A DNA stretch of 64,000 bases from JAEYKI01 sp036679405. Its GTDB lineage: Bacteria > Bacillota > Clostridia > Christensenellales > Christensenellaceae. The DNA lies in the NCBI GenBank assembly GCA_036679405.1, contig JAVBVZ010000004.1:62001-126000 (forward strand), written 5' to 3'. How positions within the stretch are numbered: the first letter of the stretch is position 1; every line of letters starts with the position of its first letter. Of the stretch, positions 43,548 to 53,265 are shown in pieces. A program made the position numbers and the translations under genes. The notes below the pieces were generated by a model. The model made no database searches and had not been told where the DNA came from. It saw only the letters and a program-made list of their open reading frames with translations.

Positions 43548-43997
43548 ATGAGGGCTGTTGTTCAGAGGGTTTCTTTTGCCAAAGTCGAATCCGAGGGCGT
43601 ATTGCTCGGCTTGATTGGACAGGGATTGTTGGTTTTGGTAGGCATAGAAGAAAGCGATACCCAAAAAGATATTGAATATATTGTGGATAAATGCTCGTAT
43701 CTTCGAGTTTTTGATGATGAGTCGGGTGTTATGAACTTGTCGGCGATGGAAACGCAGAGCGACATACTGGTGATTTCCCAGTTTACGATTATGGGAGATG
43801 CACGCAAAGGGCGCAGGCCCAGCTATATACGTGCAGCTTCACCTAAAATTGCGATAACGATCTTTAATGATACTTTGGCTGCTTTTAAAAAAACGGGTCT
43901 TCGTGTGCAGACGGGGCGTTTTGCGGCGGATATGCAGGTATCTTTGTTAAATGACGGACCGGTGACCATATTGCTTGACAGCAATAAGAGGTTTTGA
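43548..43997 (+). CDS. dtd: D-aminoacyl-tRNA deacylase
   Basis: Removes D-amino acids wrongly attached to tRNA. The 149-residue protein begins MRAVVQRV and carries the active-site blocks ILVISQFTIMGDARKGRRPSY (SQFTL-like motif) and NDGPVTILLD (NxGPVT), which define the family. It lies between relA and a metallo-hydrolase gene, its usual neighbourhood. Confidence 0.97.
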   Translation: MRAVVQRVSFAKVESEGVLLGLIGQGLLVLVGIEESDTQKDIEYIVDKCSYLRVFDDESGVMNLSAMETQSDILVISQFTIMGDARKGRRPSYIRAASPKIAITIFNDTLAAFKKTGLRVQTGRFAADMQVSLLNDGPVTILLDSNKRF

Positions 43998-44023
43998 TGC
44001 TACGAATAAGCGGAGGTGAAGAA

Positions 44024-44647
44024 ATGAAAGTACTTACGCTGACAGTGGGCAGCATGATGGAAAATTGTTATCTTGTATATGAAAAAAAGCAGGCAGTCGT
44101 GATTGATCCGGGTGCGGATGCAGGTGATATACTGGATACTTTAAAGAAAAATGATTTGAAAGTAACGCATATTCTTTTAACGCATGGCCATTATGACCAT
44201 ATTGGCGCCGTGCAGGAATTAAAGGATATAACGGGAGCTAAGATCTGTATTCATCAGGATGATGCAGAGATGCTGAAGTCCGCCCGGCTGAATCTTTCCA
44301 TGACCATGGGCTCTCCGGCCGTAACCTACAACCCGGACATTTTTTTATATGACGGTCAGATAATAGAAACAGGCGGAATGAGTATTCGCGTGATCCATAC
44401 TCCCGGACATACGCCGGGCGGTGTGTGTTTTGAGATCGGCGAAAATCTTTTTACCGGGGATACCCTGTTCAACAGGTCGGTCGGCCGGACGGATTTTCCG
44501 GGCGGGTCGATCGAACAGCTTAACCGCTCAATGAACAATGTTTTAAAAAAAATATCGAAGGATTATATTGTGTATCCGGGACACGGCCCTTTTACTACGC
44601 TTGACTATGAAAAGAAAAATAATCCTTTTATGCGGGGCATGGCATGA
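44024..44647 (+). CDS. MBL-fold metallo-hydrolase (glyoxalase II-like)
   Basis: The 207-residue protein has the metallo-beta-lactamase motif THGHYDHIGAV, DPGADAGD, HTPGHTPGGVC, FTGDTLF and the C-terminal PGHGP, so two metal sites are intact. Its natural substrate is not known; it is shorter than true glyoxalase II (no C-terminal substrate domain). ATG 44024 follows GGAGGTGA; a frame from 43994 would overlap dtd. It overlaps hemZ by 4 bases. Confidence 0.92.
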   Translation: MKVLTLTVGSMMENCYLVYEKKQAVVIDPGADAGDILDTLKKNDLKVTHILLTHGHYDHIGAVQELKDITGAKICIHQDDAEMLKSARLNLSMTMGSPAVTYNPDIFLYDGQIIETGGMSIRVIHTPGHTPGGVCFEIGENLFTGDTLFNRSVGRTDFPGGSIEQLNRSMNNVLKKISKDYIVYPGHGPFTTLDYEKKNNPFMRGMA

Positions 44648-46089
44648 ATGGGCTGATAACAAATTATAAACCGTTTTTTGGAGATATATGTGACGAAATT
44701 CGTTTGTTCTTTCCCAAAAAGAAAATAGAGGATGTGCATGAGGCCGCAGAGTGCGGCCTTTTTCTGCGTGTATTGTTTTATGAAGAACAAGAGTGGCGCG
44801 TGTCTTGCGAACTGATTTCAGACGGAACGGTCTGTTGTTCTTATCATGGGGATATGCCTGGAGAGCAGGGAAGCGCTTTGCAGGTAAAAAAAGCAAAAAA
44901 ACATTTTATAAAAAGTGCAGTCTATATGCTTTTGAAGGAATATACGGGCCAAAAGCCGCCCTGGGGCGCTTTGACGGGGATACGTCCGACGAAACTGGCC
45001 AGAGATATGTTGTTGGAAATGGGCAAGGAGGCAAAACCGCTTTTTCAAAAAGAATTTGATGTGGACGAAAGTAAAGCTGAGCTTGCTTTTGATATTGTAA
45101 ATACGCAGTTGCCTGAGATTCAAAAGATCAGGGAGAAGGATATAGATATTTATATCGGTATTCCGTTTTGTACATCCAGATGCTCTTATTGCTCTTTTGT
45201 TTCCCGTGAGATCGGCAAATGCGCAGATCTGTCCGAGCGGTATATGCAGGCGCTTTTTCATGAAATGAAAGGCGCACGGGAATTTCTTCATGGCCGAAAA
45301 GTCCGAAGTCTGTATATAGGTGGAGGTACGCCTACGGCGCTTTCGGCGGAGCAGCTTAAAAACCTGCTTTGTATAGCGAACGAGATATTTGAAGGGTATG
45401 ATGAATTTACGGTGGAAGCCGGGAGGCCGGATACGATAGACCGGGAAAAAACCGATCTTATTCAAAAGGCGGGCGCGACACGTATATGTGTAAACCCCCA
45501 GACAACGAATCCCGACACATTGGCACGAATCGGCAGGCGGCACGGCTCGGATTCCTTTATGCGGGCTTTTAAAACGGTCCGTGAATCCGGATTTAAAAAT
45601 GTTAATACAGACATTATTCTCGGACTTCCGGGTGAGGGGATTTTGGATGTTAAAAAAACGCTGGAGGATATTTGCACATGCAGGCCTGAAAATGTTACCG
45701 TGCACACGCTTGCTGTGAAAAATGCGGCGGCCCTTACCCTTGAAGAGGCCAGGCAATTTGCTGATGCGGCGCTGGTCCGCAAAATGGTTGAGTATTCACA
45801 AAAATTTTTGTGGGAAAAGGGGTATCAGCCTTATTATCTCTACCGGCAGAAATATATGGCAGGGAACTTTGAAAACGTCGGATATGCACTTCCCGGCAAG
45901 TTGTGCCTTTATAATATTGATATTATGGAAGAACTGGTGGACAATCTGAGTTTTGGGGCTGGTGGAATGTCAAAAAGGATTTATCATGAAAAAAAGCGTA
46001 TTGAGCGCTCCTGTAATTTAAAAGAGGTGGAGCTTTATATCCGTAATGTTGACGAAATGATTGCACGGAAGCGTAAGCTTTTTAAATAA
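44644..46089 (+). CDS. hemZ: HemZ, coproporphyrinogen dehydrogenase-like radical SAM protein
   Basis: Radical SAM enzyme related to oxygen-independent coproporphyrinogen III oxidase. The 481-residue protein has an extra N-terminal domain of about 150 residues (HemZ type, with PPWGALTGIRPTKLA) and the cluster motif IGIPFCTSRCSYCSF (C-x3-C-x2-C), then IGGGTPT, VEAGRPDT and LGLPGE. Whether it works in haem synthesis is uncertain, since no other hem genes are nearby. It overlaps the MBL gene by 4 bases (ATGA). Confidence 0.93.
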   Translation: MNGLITNYKPFFGDICDEIRLFFPKKKIEDVHEAAECGLFLRVLFYEEQEWRVSCELISDGTVCCSYHGDMPGEQGSALQVKKAKKHFIKSAVYMLLKEYTGQKPPWGALTGIRPTKLARDMLLEMGKEAKPLFQKEFDVDESKAELAFDIVNTQLPEIQKIREKDIDIYIGIPFCTSRCSYCSFVSREIGKCADLSERYMQALFHEMKGAREFLHGRKVRSLYIGGGTPTALSAEQLKNLLCIANEIFEGYDEFTVEAGRPDTIDREKTDLIQKAGATRICVNPQTTNPDTLARIGRRHGSDSFMRAFKTVRESGFKNVNTDIILGLPGEGILDVKKTLEDICTCRPENVTVHTLAVKNAAALTLEEARQFADAALVRKMVEYSQKFLWEKGYQPYYLYRQKYMAGNFENVGYALPGKLCLYNIDIMEELVDNLSFGAGGMSKRIYHEKKRIERSCNLKEVELYIRNVDEMIARKRKLFK

Positions 46090-46137
46090 ATCCATACTTT
46101 TTCTTTTTTGCGGAAAGGCCAAAAAAGCGTAGTGTGA

Positions 46138-46166
46138 TTGACACTGTGAGCGCTGGTAGTTATAAT
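46138..46166 (+). promoter_or_regulatory. Consensus promoter of hisS-aspS
   Basis: TTGACA (46138-46143), a 17-base spacer and TATAAT (46161-46166): a perfect sigma-A promoter. Transcription should begin near 46173, leaving about 32 bases before the hisS coding region, so no T-box leader fits. Confidence 0.92.
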
Positions 46167-46204
46167 ATTATGGTTAAGATTATGATTGAAGGGATGGATG
46201 AGCC

Positions 46205-47467
46205 ATTATCACCAAAGCACCTAAAGGAACAAAGGACGTACTTCCTACCGAAAGCTTTAAATGGCATTATTTAGAGAATATTATCAGAGAAATCTGTGCA
46301 AGGGGCGGATACCGGGAAATCCGGACGCCCGTTTTTGAGCATACCGAACTTTTTTTGCGTGGAGTTGGCGACACAACCGACATTGTACAAAAAGAGATGT
46401 ATACATTTGAGGACAAGGGCGGCCGCTCTATTACGCTGAAGCCGGAGGGAACGGCCGGCGTGGTGCGTAGTTTTGTGGAGAATGGAATGTCTTCACAGGC
46501 GCAACCGACCAAAATGTATTATTTGTCCGCACCTATTTTTCGTTATGAAAATCCGCAATCTGGAAGGCTCCGGGAACATCATCAGTTTGGCGTGGAAGTT
46601 TTCGGAGCGAAAGATGCTTCCATTGATGCGGAGATTATTATGACCGCGCTTGCACTTTTTGAAAAGTTGGGGATCAACGGTTTAAAGTTGAATATTAACA
46701 GCATTGGATGCCCCAACTGCAGACCGTCTTATAACGCGATGCTGAACAAATATTTTACATCAAAAAAAGACGACCTTTGTCCTACCTGCAGGGAACGTCT
46801 GGACAAAAATCCTTTACGTATACTGGATTGTAAAGAAGAAAAATGCAGATTGGTTATTGCCGATGCACCCGTAATGGTAAACGAACTTTGCAGCGAATGT
46901 GCGGACCATTTTGAAGCCCTGAAGGGCTATCTTGATGAGATGGATATCAGTTATGAAGTGAATCCTTTTATTGTACGCGGCCTTGACTACTATACAAAAA
47001 CCGTTTTTGAAATCATATCGGATACGATTGGCGCGCAAGGAACGGTCTGCGGCGGCGGTCGGTATGACAAACTGGTCCGTGAAGTCGGCGGACAGGATGT
47101 GCCTGGAATCGGCTTTGGGCTGGGTATAGAGAGGCTTTTGATGGTTCTGGAAAACGAGGGGATCAAGATCCCCGAGCCCAGGCTCTTTGATGTTTATTTT
47201 GTAACGATGGGCGATACGGCGCGTAAAAAGGCGTTTTCACTTGTGGCCGGCCTTCGGGAAAACGGTATTCGTGCAGAAGTCGATCATTGTGGACGAAGCA
47301 TGAAGGCGCAGTTCAAGTATGCTGATAAATGCGGCGTACCTTATGTAGCCGTAATTGCAGAGGATGAGATGAAAAACGGCGAAGCCAAGTTGCGAAATAT
47401 GAATACGGGCGATGAAAAAAGTATTCCATTTTCAGAATTGAAATCTTATATAAATCAGGAGAAGTAA
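46205..47467 (+). CDS. hisS: Histidyl-tRNA synthetase (non-canonical or damaged start)
   Basis: Class II synthetase charging tRNA-His. Conserved N-terminal sequence (ITKAPKGTKDVLP) is encoded from 46205-46250, so the gene must begin here, yet the frame holds no ATG, GTG or TTG before TTG 46355, and an in-frame TGA stands at 46199. A start at ATT 46205 gives 420 residues, the normal length; SD-like AAGGG lies 11 bases upstream. Alternatively ATG 46198 would be in frame if one of the two C at 46203-46204 were absent. Motif 2 (FRYENPQSGRLREHHQFG), RGLDYYTKTVFE and motif 3 (GFGLGIERLL) are intact, followed by the anticodon-binding domain. It lies 3 bases before aspS. Confidence 0.93.
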   Translation: MITKAPKGTKDVLPTESFKWHYLENIIREICARGGYREIRTPVFEHTELFLRGVGDTTDIVQKEMYTFEDKGGRSITLKPEGTAGVVRSFVENGMSSQAQPTKMYYLSAPIFRYENPQSGRLREHHQFGVEVFGAKDASIDAEIIMTALALFEKLGINGLKLNINSIGCPNCRPSYNAMLNKYFTSKKDDLCPTCRERLDKNPLRILDCKEEKCRLVIADAPVMVNELCSECADHFEALKGYLDEMDISYEVNPFIVRGLDYYTKTVFEIISDTIGAQGTVCGGGRYDKLVREVGGQDVPGIGFGLGIERLLMVLENEGIKIPEPRLFDVYFVTMGDTARKKAFSLVAGLRENGIRAEVDHCGRSMKAQFKYADKCGVPYVAVIAEDEMKNGEAKLRNMNTGDEKSIPFSELKSYINQEK

Positions 47468-47470
47468 TTT

Positions 47471-49258
47471 ATGGGCGAATTGTTGACAGACTGGAAAAGA
47501 ACGGGCCTTTGTGCCGAATTCACCGAATCGGATATCGGAAAAGATGTTACGCTGATGGGCTGGGCAAATACGCGCAGAGACCTTGGCGCCCTTATTTTTA
47601 TTGACCTTAGAGACCGTTCGGGGATCATGCAGGTCGTTTTTGATGCATCTGACTTTAAAGGTGATTTTTCCAGGGTAGAAAGTATACGCAGCGAGTACGT
47701 GCTGGCAGTCCGGGGAAAGATTGTGAAACGCTCGGAAGAAACGGTGAACCGGAAATTGCCTACCGGAACGATTGAAGTAAAAGTCCGGGAGCTGAAAATA
47801 CTGAGCGTTGCACAGACTCCGCCGTTTGAAATTGAAGATGATACAAAAGTCCGGGAAGAGCTCAGGCTTAAGTACAGATACCTGGATCTGCGGCGGTCGG
47901 AAATGCAGAAGAACCTTATGCTGCGTAATAAGATGTCCATTTGTGCAAGAAAGTTTTTGGACGAGAACGGTTTTATGGAGATCGAAACACCCATGCTGAT
48001 CAAAAGCACGCCGGAAGGCGCACGGGATTATTTGGTTCCGTCCAGGATCCATGCGGGTTCGTTTTATGCACTGCCTCAATCTCCGCAGATATACAAACAG
48101 CTTTTAATGGTGTCCGGATTTGACCGTTATTACCAGATTGTAAAGTGCTTCCGTGATGAAGATTTGCGTGCAGACAGGCAACCGGAATTTACGCAGATCG
48201 ATATGGAAATGTCTTTTGTGGAAGCGGATGACGTTATTGCTTTAAACGAGCGGCTATTGCAGCAGATGTTCAAGGAAGTCATGGATACGGATATCACGCT
48301 TCCGCTGCGCCGTTTTACTTACCGGGAAGCCATGGACCGTTTTGGTTCAGACAAGCCTGATACAAGGTTTGGACTTGAATTAAAGGATTTGAGCGATATC
48401 GTGGAAAATTCTGCGTTCAAGGTGTTTTCAAGCGTAGTTGCAAAAGGAGGAAGCGTACGTGCAATCAATGCAAAAGGATGTGCAAATCTTTTGGCGCGCC
48501 GTGAAATTGATTCGCTTGTGGAATTCGTAAAGATTTATGGTGCCAAGGGGATGGCGTGGATCTCCATTCGGGAGGACGGACTGAATTCGCCCATCACAAA
48601 GTTTATGACGCAGGAAGAAATAGATGCAATTATGCAACGTATGGATGGTCAGGTTGGCGATATTATCTTTTTTGTAGGCGACAAAAATAAAGTTGTTTTT
48701 GATTCGCTCGGAAATCTGCGTTTAAAGCTGGCGGAACGGCTTTCCCTTATAAAAGAAGGCACATTTGATCTTTTATGGGTTACTGAATTTCCGCTGGTGG
48801 AGTATAATGAAGAAGAAAAACGTTATGTAGCCATGCATCACCCGTTTACCATGCCGATGGACGAAGATATAGAGCACCTAGAGTCCGCTCCCCAGAAGGT
48901 GCGTGCAAAAGCTTATGACATTGTTTTAAACGGAACAGAAATCGGGGGAGGAAGTATCCGTATCCATAGCCCCGAGTTGCAGGAAAAGATGTTTGCCGCT
49001 ACCGGGTTTTCCAGTGAAAAAGCGTGGGATCAGTTTGGCTATATGATGGAAGCCTTTAAATATGGAACGCCTCCGCACGGCGGATTGGCTTATGGATTGG
49101 ACCGTCTGGCCATGATACTTGCGGGCAGAACTTCTATCCGGGATATGATTGCTTTCCCGAAAGTTCAAAATGCATCCTGCCTTATGTCGCAGGCGCCTAC
49201 CCGGGTGGACAAGACACAGCTGAAAGAGCTGCATATTAAGATTGATGAAAACTCATGA
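47471..49258 (+). CDS. aspS: Aspartyl-tRNA synthetase
   Basis: Class II synthetase charging tRNA-Asp (and tRNA-Asn if non-discriminating). The 595-residue bacterial-type protein has the OB-fold anticodon domain (about 1-110, with GWANTRRDLGALIFIDLRDRSG), motif 2 CFRDEDLRADRQPEFTQID, the bacterial GAD insert (about 285-420) and motif 3 GGLAYGLDRLAMIL. It follows hisS directly behind CAGGAGAAG, the usual hisS-aspS pair, and overlaps the RseC-like gene by 4 bases. Confidence 0.97.
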   Translation: MGELLTDWKRTGLCAEFTESDIGKDVTLMGWANTRRDLGALIFIDLRDRSGIMQVVFDASDFKGDFSRVESIRSEYVLAVRGKIVKRSEETVNRKLPTGTIEVKVRELKILSVAQTPPFEIEDDTKVREELRLKYRYLDLRRSEMQKNLMLRNKMSICARKFLDENGFMEIETPMLIKSTPEGARDYLVPSRIHAGSFYALPQSPQIYKQLLMVSGFDRYYQIVKCFRDEDLRADRQPEFTQIDMEMSFVEADDVIALNERLLQQMFKEVMDTDITLPLRRFTYREAMDRFGSDKPDTRFGLELKDLSDIVENSAFKVFSSVVAKGGSVRAINAKGCANLLARREIDSLVEFVKIYGAKGMAWISIREDGLNSPITKFMTQEEIDAIMQRMDGQVGDIIFFVGDKNKVVFDSLGNLRLKLAERLSLIKEGTFDLLWVTEFPLVEYNEEEKRYVAMHHPFTMPMDEDIEHLESAPQKVRAKAYDIVLNGTEIGGGSIRIHSPELQEKMFAATGFSSEKAWDQFGYMMEAFKYGTPPHGGLAYGLDRLAMILAGRTSIRDMIAFPKVQNASCLMSQAPTRVDKTQLKELHIKIDENS

Positions 49259-49677
49259 GTGAAGTAATGAAAGAAACAGGCCTTGTGCTGGAAGTCAGCG
49301 GCGAGGAAGCGAAAGTTCTTTTTAACCGGACTTCAGCCTGCGGAAAATGCAAGGCCTGTGGCATGGCGGCGGGCGATAATCAAATCGTCGTAAGCGCGCA
49401 AAACAAAATCAATGCGAAAGAGGGCGACCGGGTTGAGGTTCAGTTTGCTTCCAAAAATGCCCTCAGGACTTCGGCGATTGCATATCTGTTTCCGCTAGGA
49501 ATGCTGATTGCAGGTCTTATACTGGGTTTTTTGATTCCGGTTACGATGGATCAACAGGCTTTTGCGGCTATTATGGGCATTGCTTTTACAGCCGCAGCCT
49601 TTGGGATATTAAAAATTGCAAATCCATATTTTAAGAAAAAATTCACAAACGTTTATGAAATAACCAATATACTTTAG
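49255..49677 (+). CDS. RseC/MucC-like membrane protein (SoxR-reducing type)
   Basis: The 140-residue protein has an N-terminal cytoplasmic part with a cysteine motif (ACGKCKACGM, four Cys in all counting both pairs), two transmembrane segments (about 78-98 and 103-121) and a short basic tail. It belongs to the SoxR-reducing-system RseC family, in which the cysteines may hold an Fe-S cluster. No rnf genes are adjacent, so the partner is unknown. It overlaps aspS by 4 bases. Confidence 0.88.
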   Translation: MSEVMKETGLVLEVSGEEAKVLFNRTSACGKCKACGMAAGDNQIVVSAQNKINAKEGDRVEVQFASKNALRTSAIAYLFPLGMLIAGLILGFLIPVTMDQQAFAAIMGIAFTAAAFGILKIANPYFKKKFTNVYEITNIL

Positions 49678-49695
49678 AAAGCAGGCTTTTGCGAG

Positions 49696-52600
49696 TTGTA
49701 TCTAAAGCGGATTGAGCTGAACGGCTTTAAGTCGTTCAACAAAAAAAAAGAGTTTATCATTAAGAACGGTATCACCGGCATCGTAGGTCCGAACGGAAGC
49801 GGTAAAAGCAATATTGCCGACGCTATCCGTTGGGTTTTAGGCGAACAAAGCTCTAAAAATCTGCGGGGCACCCATATGGAAGATGTGATTTTCAATGGGA
49901 GCCAGGAGCTGTCGAAAAAAGGGTTCTGCGAAGTCGAACTGGTTTTTGACAATTCGGATATGCGGATTCAGTCCGAATATACCGAAATTTCTGTGCGCCG
50001 CAAAATGTACCGTTCAGGTGAAAGCGAATACTCAATCAATAATACGGCCTGCCGTCTCAAGGATATTTTAGAGCTGTTCAGGGATACCGGAATCGGAAAA
50101 GAAGGCTATTCGATTATCGGGCAGGGAAAGATTGACGAAATACTGAACAGCAAGGCGGTCTCACGGCGGAAAGTTTTTGAGGAAGCGGCGGGTATTATGA
50201 AATATCGCGTACGCAAAGAGGAGGCAGAGAGAAACCTAGACAAGACTCATGAGAACATTCTGCGGCTGGAGGATATCCTGGCTGAATTGGAAAGCCAGGT
50301 CGAACCTCTGGAAAAACAAATGCAGGATGCAAAGCGGTATATGGCTCTCCGGGAACGCCTTAAATTTTTGGAAGTGAATCTGTATTTATATAACCAGGAA
50401 AAAAGTGCGGAGCGCATTCAAAAGCTGAATGATCAGCTTGGCGAAAATGAAAATGAGCAGAGGGAAGCGGCCGGTGAAGCACAGGCGGTCGGCGAACAGC
50501 TTTCGGCATTAAAGGCGGACTATCAGCAACTGCAGTCGGATATAGACGAACATAACAGACAAATTGCCGATTTTGGCAGCAATCAGGAAAAGCTGCGCGG
50601 AGAACTCAATGTTTTTACAGAAAAAGAAAGCAATATCCGCCGGCGCTTGGAGGAATTATCTCTCCAAAGGGAGGGCACGGCTGAAAGTTTACAGCAAAAA
50701 ATTCTGCAAACAGAGGAACTGACCGCTAAGATTGAAGAACTGAACGCGTCTATTGATGAGAAATATCAAAACGTACAAAAGATGCGTGAAGACAGTGAGA
50801 AAATGACGGATGGGGCGGGCAGTATAACCGAAAGATATGCAGCGCTGAAAAATGAAGCCACCCGCATGAGAGACGAAATTGAAACCGCTCGCCGCGAGGT
50901 GGGGGAAAAAAGCGTCTTACTGGAGATGGTAGCGCAGAAGCGTGAAGAAACAAAGGAAGCCGTTTTGTCCGTACAGCAGGATGTTGTTTTTCTCGGCGCG
51001 CAGAAACAGGAAAAAGAGGCTATATTAAAAAACAGCAGGGAGCAGGCCGGAGAGCTGCTCAGTGAAGCCAATGCACTTACCATGAATGTTCGGGACTTGC
51101 AGGAAAAATCCGAAAAAGTAAGGGCAGAGATGGAGACAGCCAAGCAGCAATTAAGCCAGCATGTCTCCAATCAAAATCTTTTAAAAGATATCAAAGAGGG
51201 ATATGAAGGTTATCAAACCAGTGTCAAAGCTCTTTTTAGCGCGGCGAAGGCCGACAGTGTTATAAGCAGCAAGCTGATTGGAACCTTTGCAGAACTGGTG
51301 GACGTACCGCAGAAATATGAAACGGCGATAGAAGCGGTTCTTGGAAATGCTTTGCAGAATGTCGTTGTGGAGAAAGAGGAAGACGCAAAAGATGTAATAA
51401 ATTATTTGCGCCAAAACAGGCTCGGCAGGGTTACTTTTCTTCCATTGGCAGCACTTTCCGTTAAATATCTGACTGATAGTGAGAAAAAATCTCTTGGCAA
51501 TCTGGCGTTGTGTGTAGCATCTGAAGTTACCAAATCAAAAGGCCATGTGAGGCCGGCGGTTGACTTTTTGTTGGCGCGTACCGTGATTGTAGAGGATATG
51601 GAAAGCGCTATTACTTTGATGCGTCAAACAGGATATTCTTTCAGGACGGTTACTTTAAAAGGGGATATCATGCGTCCGGGCGGAATTATTACCGGTGGCA
51701 GCCTTGATTCCAGGCAAACGGGCTTATTATCCCGTAATCGTATGATTTCGGAATTGGATACAAAGATCAAAGATGCAAAAAGTCGTGTAGAGAAAGCATC
51801 AAAACAGTCTTCAGACATTCTTGGACAGGTCGAGCATAAGCAGGCGGAAAGAGAAGGAATACTGGAAGATATCAGGAAACGTGAAATAGAAACAACAAAA
51901 ATTTCTCAGCAGCTTAGTGGCTTGGAAGAACAAATTGCAGCTGCCGGCAAAAAGCAAGATGAGATGGAGAACCTATTTTCACAGACGGATCGGCAAACGG
52001 AAGAAATCAGAAAGAGTTTGTCTGAGAAGCAGCCTGTGCTTGAAAAAATGCAGGAAGCCTATGCAGCTCTTTTAGACGATATAAAAGAGGCGGAAGATGT
52101 TTTAAATGCCGAATTTGAGCACCGTTCGGCCATAAGGGAAGCGCTTTCAAAAGAAGAAATCGCGCTGAGCGAAATGGTTTCACATAAAAACATGTTTCTC
52201 AATGAACTTGAGCATACGAGAAGTTCTGTGCGTGAAGCAAATGAACAGATAGAAACAGCGGTTCGGCAGGCCGAAGCGCTGGAAGACGAACTTAAATCTG
52301 TTGTACTGAAACGCAAACATGAAACAGCTGGACGCCTGGATGATCTTTCGGTTCATTTAAAAAACGCAAGTGCACTTGCGCAGGAAAAATATGCGCGGAG
52401 GAGTGCGTTTGAAAAAACGCAAAAAGAGCTTGAAGAAAAACATGATCAGGCCGTTGAGCAAAAAAACAACCTGATCGAGCAAAAATATAAAATTATTGCA
52501 AATATCGAAAAAACCGAACTTATCAAAGAAAATCTGGAAAATAAGATTTGGGATGATTACGCCCTGACGTATGCAAATGCGGAAAAACTCAGGGGCGAGT

Positions 52601-53256
52601 TTTCATATATGAACGGAACGCGGGAAATTGATGAAATCAAGCAAAACATTGCGGCTATGGGCCCGGTGAATCCCAATGCGATAGAAGATTATTCAAGGGT
52701 AAGCGAACGCCTTGAAAACCTGTGCGTACAGCGGGACGATCTGGTAAAGGCCGGTGAAGACCTGAAGGTTGTTATCGAATCCCTGCTGGGGGATATGAAG
52801 GATTGTTTTCTTGAAAAATTTGATCAGATTAATAAGAATTTTTCGGATGTGTTTAGTCAGCTTTTTGGTGGCGGGCATGCTGAGATTCTTTTGGTCGGAG
52901 ACAAGGAAACAGATGTGATGGAATGCGGAATTGATATTATAGCGGAACCGCCCGGAAAAAAGCTTCAGAATCTTACGTTGCTTTCCGGAGGAGAAAAGGC
53001 ACTTACCGCTATTGCGCTTCTTTTTGCCATGCTGCATATTAATCCGTCACCCGTTTGCCTTTTAGATGAAATAGACGCTCCGCTGGATGAAGCGAACGTG
53101 GTGCGCTTTTCTGAATACTTAAAGGCACTTGCGGATTCCCTGCAGTTTATTGTAATTACACACAGGAAACCCACCATGGCGGCATGTGACACACTTTATG
53201 GTATTGCAATGCATCAGAAAGGTGTTTCGGAAGTTGTATCTGTGGAATTAAGTTAG
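49696..53256 (+). CDS. smc: Chromosome segregation protein SMC
   Basis: Condensin ATPase that organises the chromosome with ScpA/ScpB. The 1186-residue protein has Walker A GIVGPNGSGKSN (about residue 30-41), a long coiled coil, a hinge domain (about 500-660, with GYEGYQTSVKALF and GDIMRPGGIITGGS), a second coiled coil, and the C-terminal head with LLSGGEKALTAIALLFA (ABC signature) and CLLDEIDAPLDEANV (Walker B). TTG 49696 is the start and gives MYLKRIELNGFKSF. It lies 10 bases before ftsY, the common smc-ftsY pair. Confidence 0.97.
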   Translation: MYLKRIELNGFKSFNKKKEFIIKNGITGIVGPNGSGKSNIADAIRWVLGEQSSKNLRGTHMEDVIFNGSQELSKKGFCEVELVFDNSDMRIQSEYTEISVRRKMYRSGESEYSINNTACRLKDILELFRDTGIGKEGYSIIGQGKIDEILNSKAVSRRKVFEEAAGIMKYRVRKEEAERNLDKTHENILRLEDILAELESQVEPLEKQMQDAKRYMALRERLKFLEVNLYLYNQEKSAERIQKLNDQLGENENEQREAAGEAQAVGEQLSALKADYQQLQSDIDEHNRQIADFGSNQEKLRGELNVFTEKESNIRRRLEELSLQREGTAESLQQKILQTEELTAKIEELNASIDEKYQNVQKMREDSEKMTDGAGSITERYAALKNEATRMRDEIETARREVGEKSVLLEMVAQKREETKEAVLSVQQDVVFLGAQKQEKEAILKNSREQAGELLSEANALTMNVRDLQEKSEKVRAEMETAKQQLSQHVSNQNLLKDIKEGYEGYQTSVKALFSAAKADSVISSKLIGTFAELVDVPQKYETAIEAVLGNALQNVVVEKEEDAKDVINYLRQNRLGRVTFLPLAALSVKYLTDSEKKSLGNLALCVASEVTKSKGHVRPAVDFLLARTVIVEDMESAITLMRQTGYSFRTVTLKGDIMRPGGIITGGSLDSRQTGLLSRNRMISELDTKIKDAKSRVEKASKQSSDILGQVEHKQAEREGILEDIRKREIETTKISQQLSGLEEQIAAAGKKQDEMENLFSQTDRQTEEIRKSLSEKQPVLEKMQEAYAALLDDIKEAEDVLNAEFEHRSAIREALSKEEIALSEMVSHKNMFLNELEHTRSSVREANEQIETAVRQAEALEDELKSVVLKRKHETAGRLDDLSVHLKNASALAQEKYARRSAFEKTQKELEEKHDQAVEQKNNLIEQKYKIIANIEKTELIKENLENKIWDDYALTYANAEKLRGEFSYMNGTREIDEIKQNIAAMGPVNPNAIEDYSRVSERLENLCVQRDDLVKAGEDLKVVIESLLGDMKDCFLEKFDQINKNFSDVFSQLFGGGHAEILLVGDKETDVMECGIDIIAEPPGKKLQNLTLLSGGEKALTAIALLFAMLHINPSPVCLLDEIDAPLDEANVVRFSEYLKALADSLQFIVITHRKPTMAACDTLYGIAMHQKGVSEVVSVELS

Positions 53257-53265
53257 GAGAGCATA

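Noticed and set aside
44818..45756. 312-codon minus-strand ORF inside hemZ
   Set aside because: It is antisense to a well-conserved radical SAM gene; the protein has no recognisable domain and no ribosome binding site was seen.
46103..46127. CTTTTTTG/CAAAAAAG inverted repeat before the hisS promoter
   Set aside because: The stem is almost only A-T pairs and no T-run follows on the + strand, so it is a poor terminator.
46090..46204. T-box leader before hisS
   Set aside because: The consensus promoter at 46138-46166 leaves only about 32 bases of leader, too short for a T-box; no AGGGUGGNACCGCG-like element is seen.
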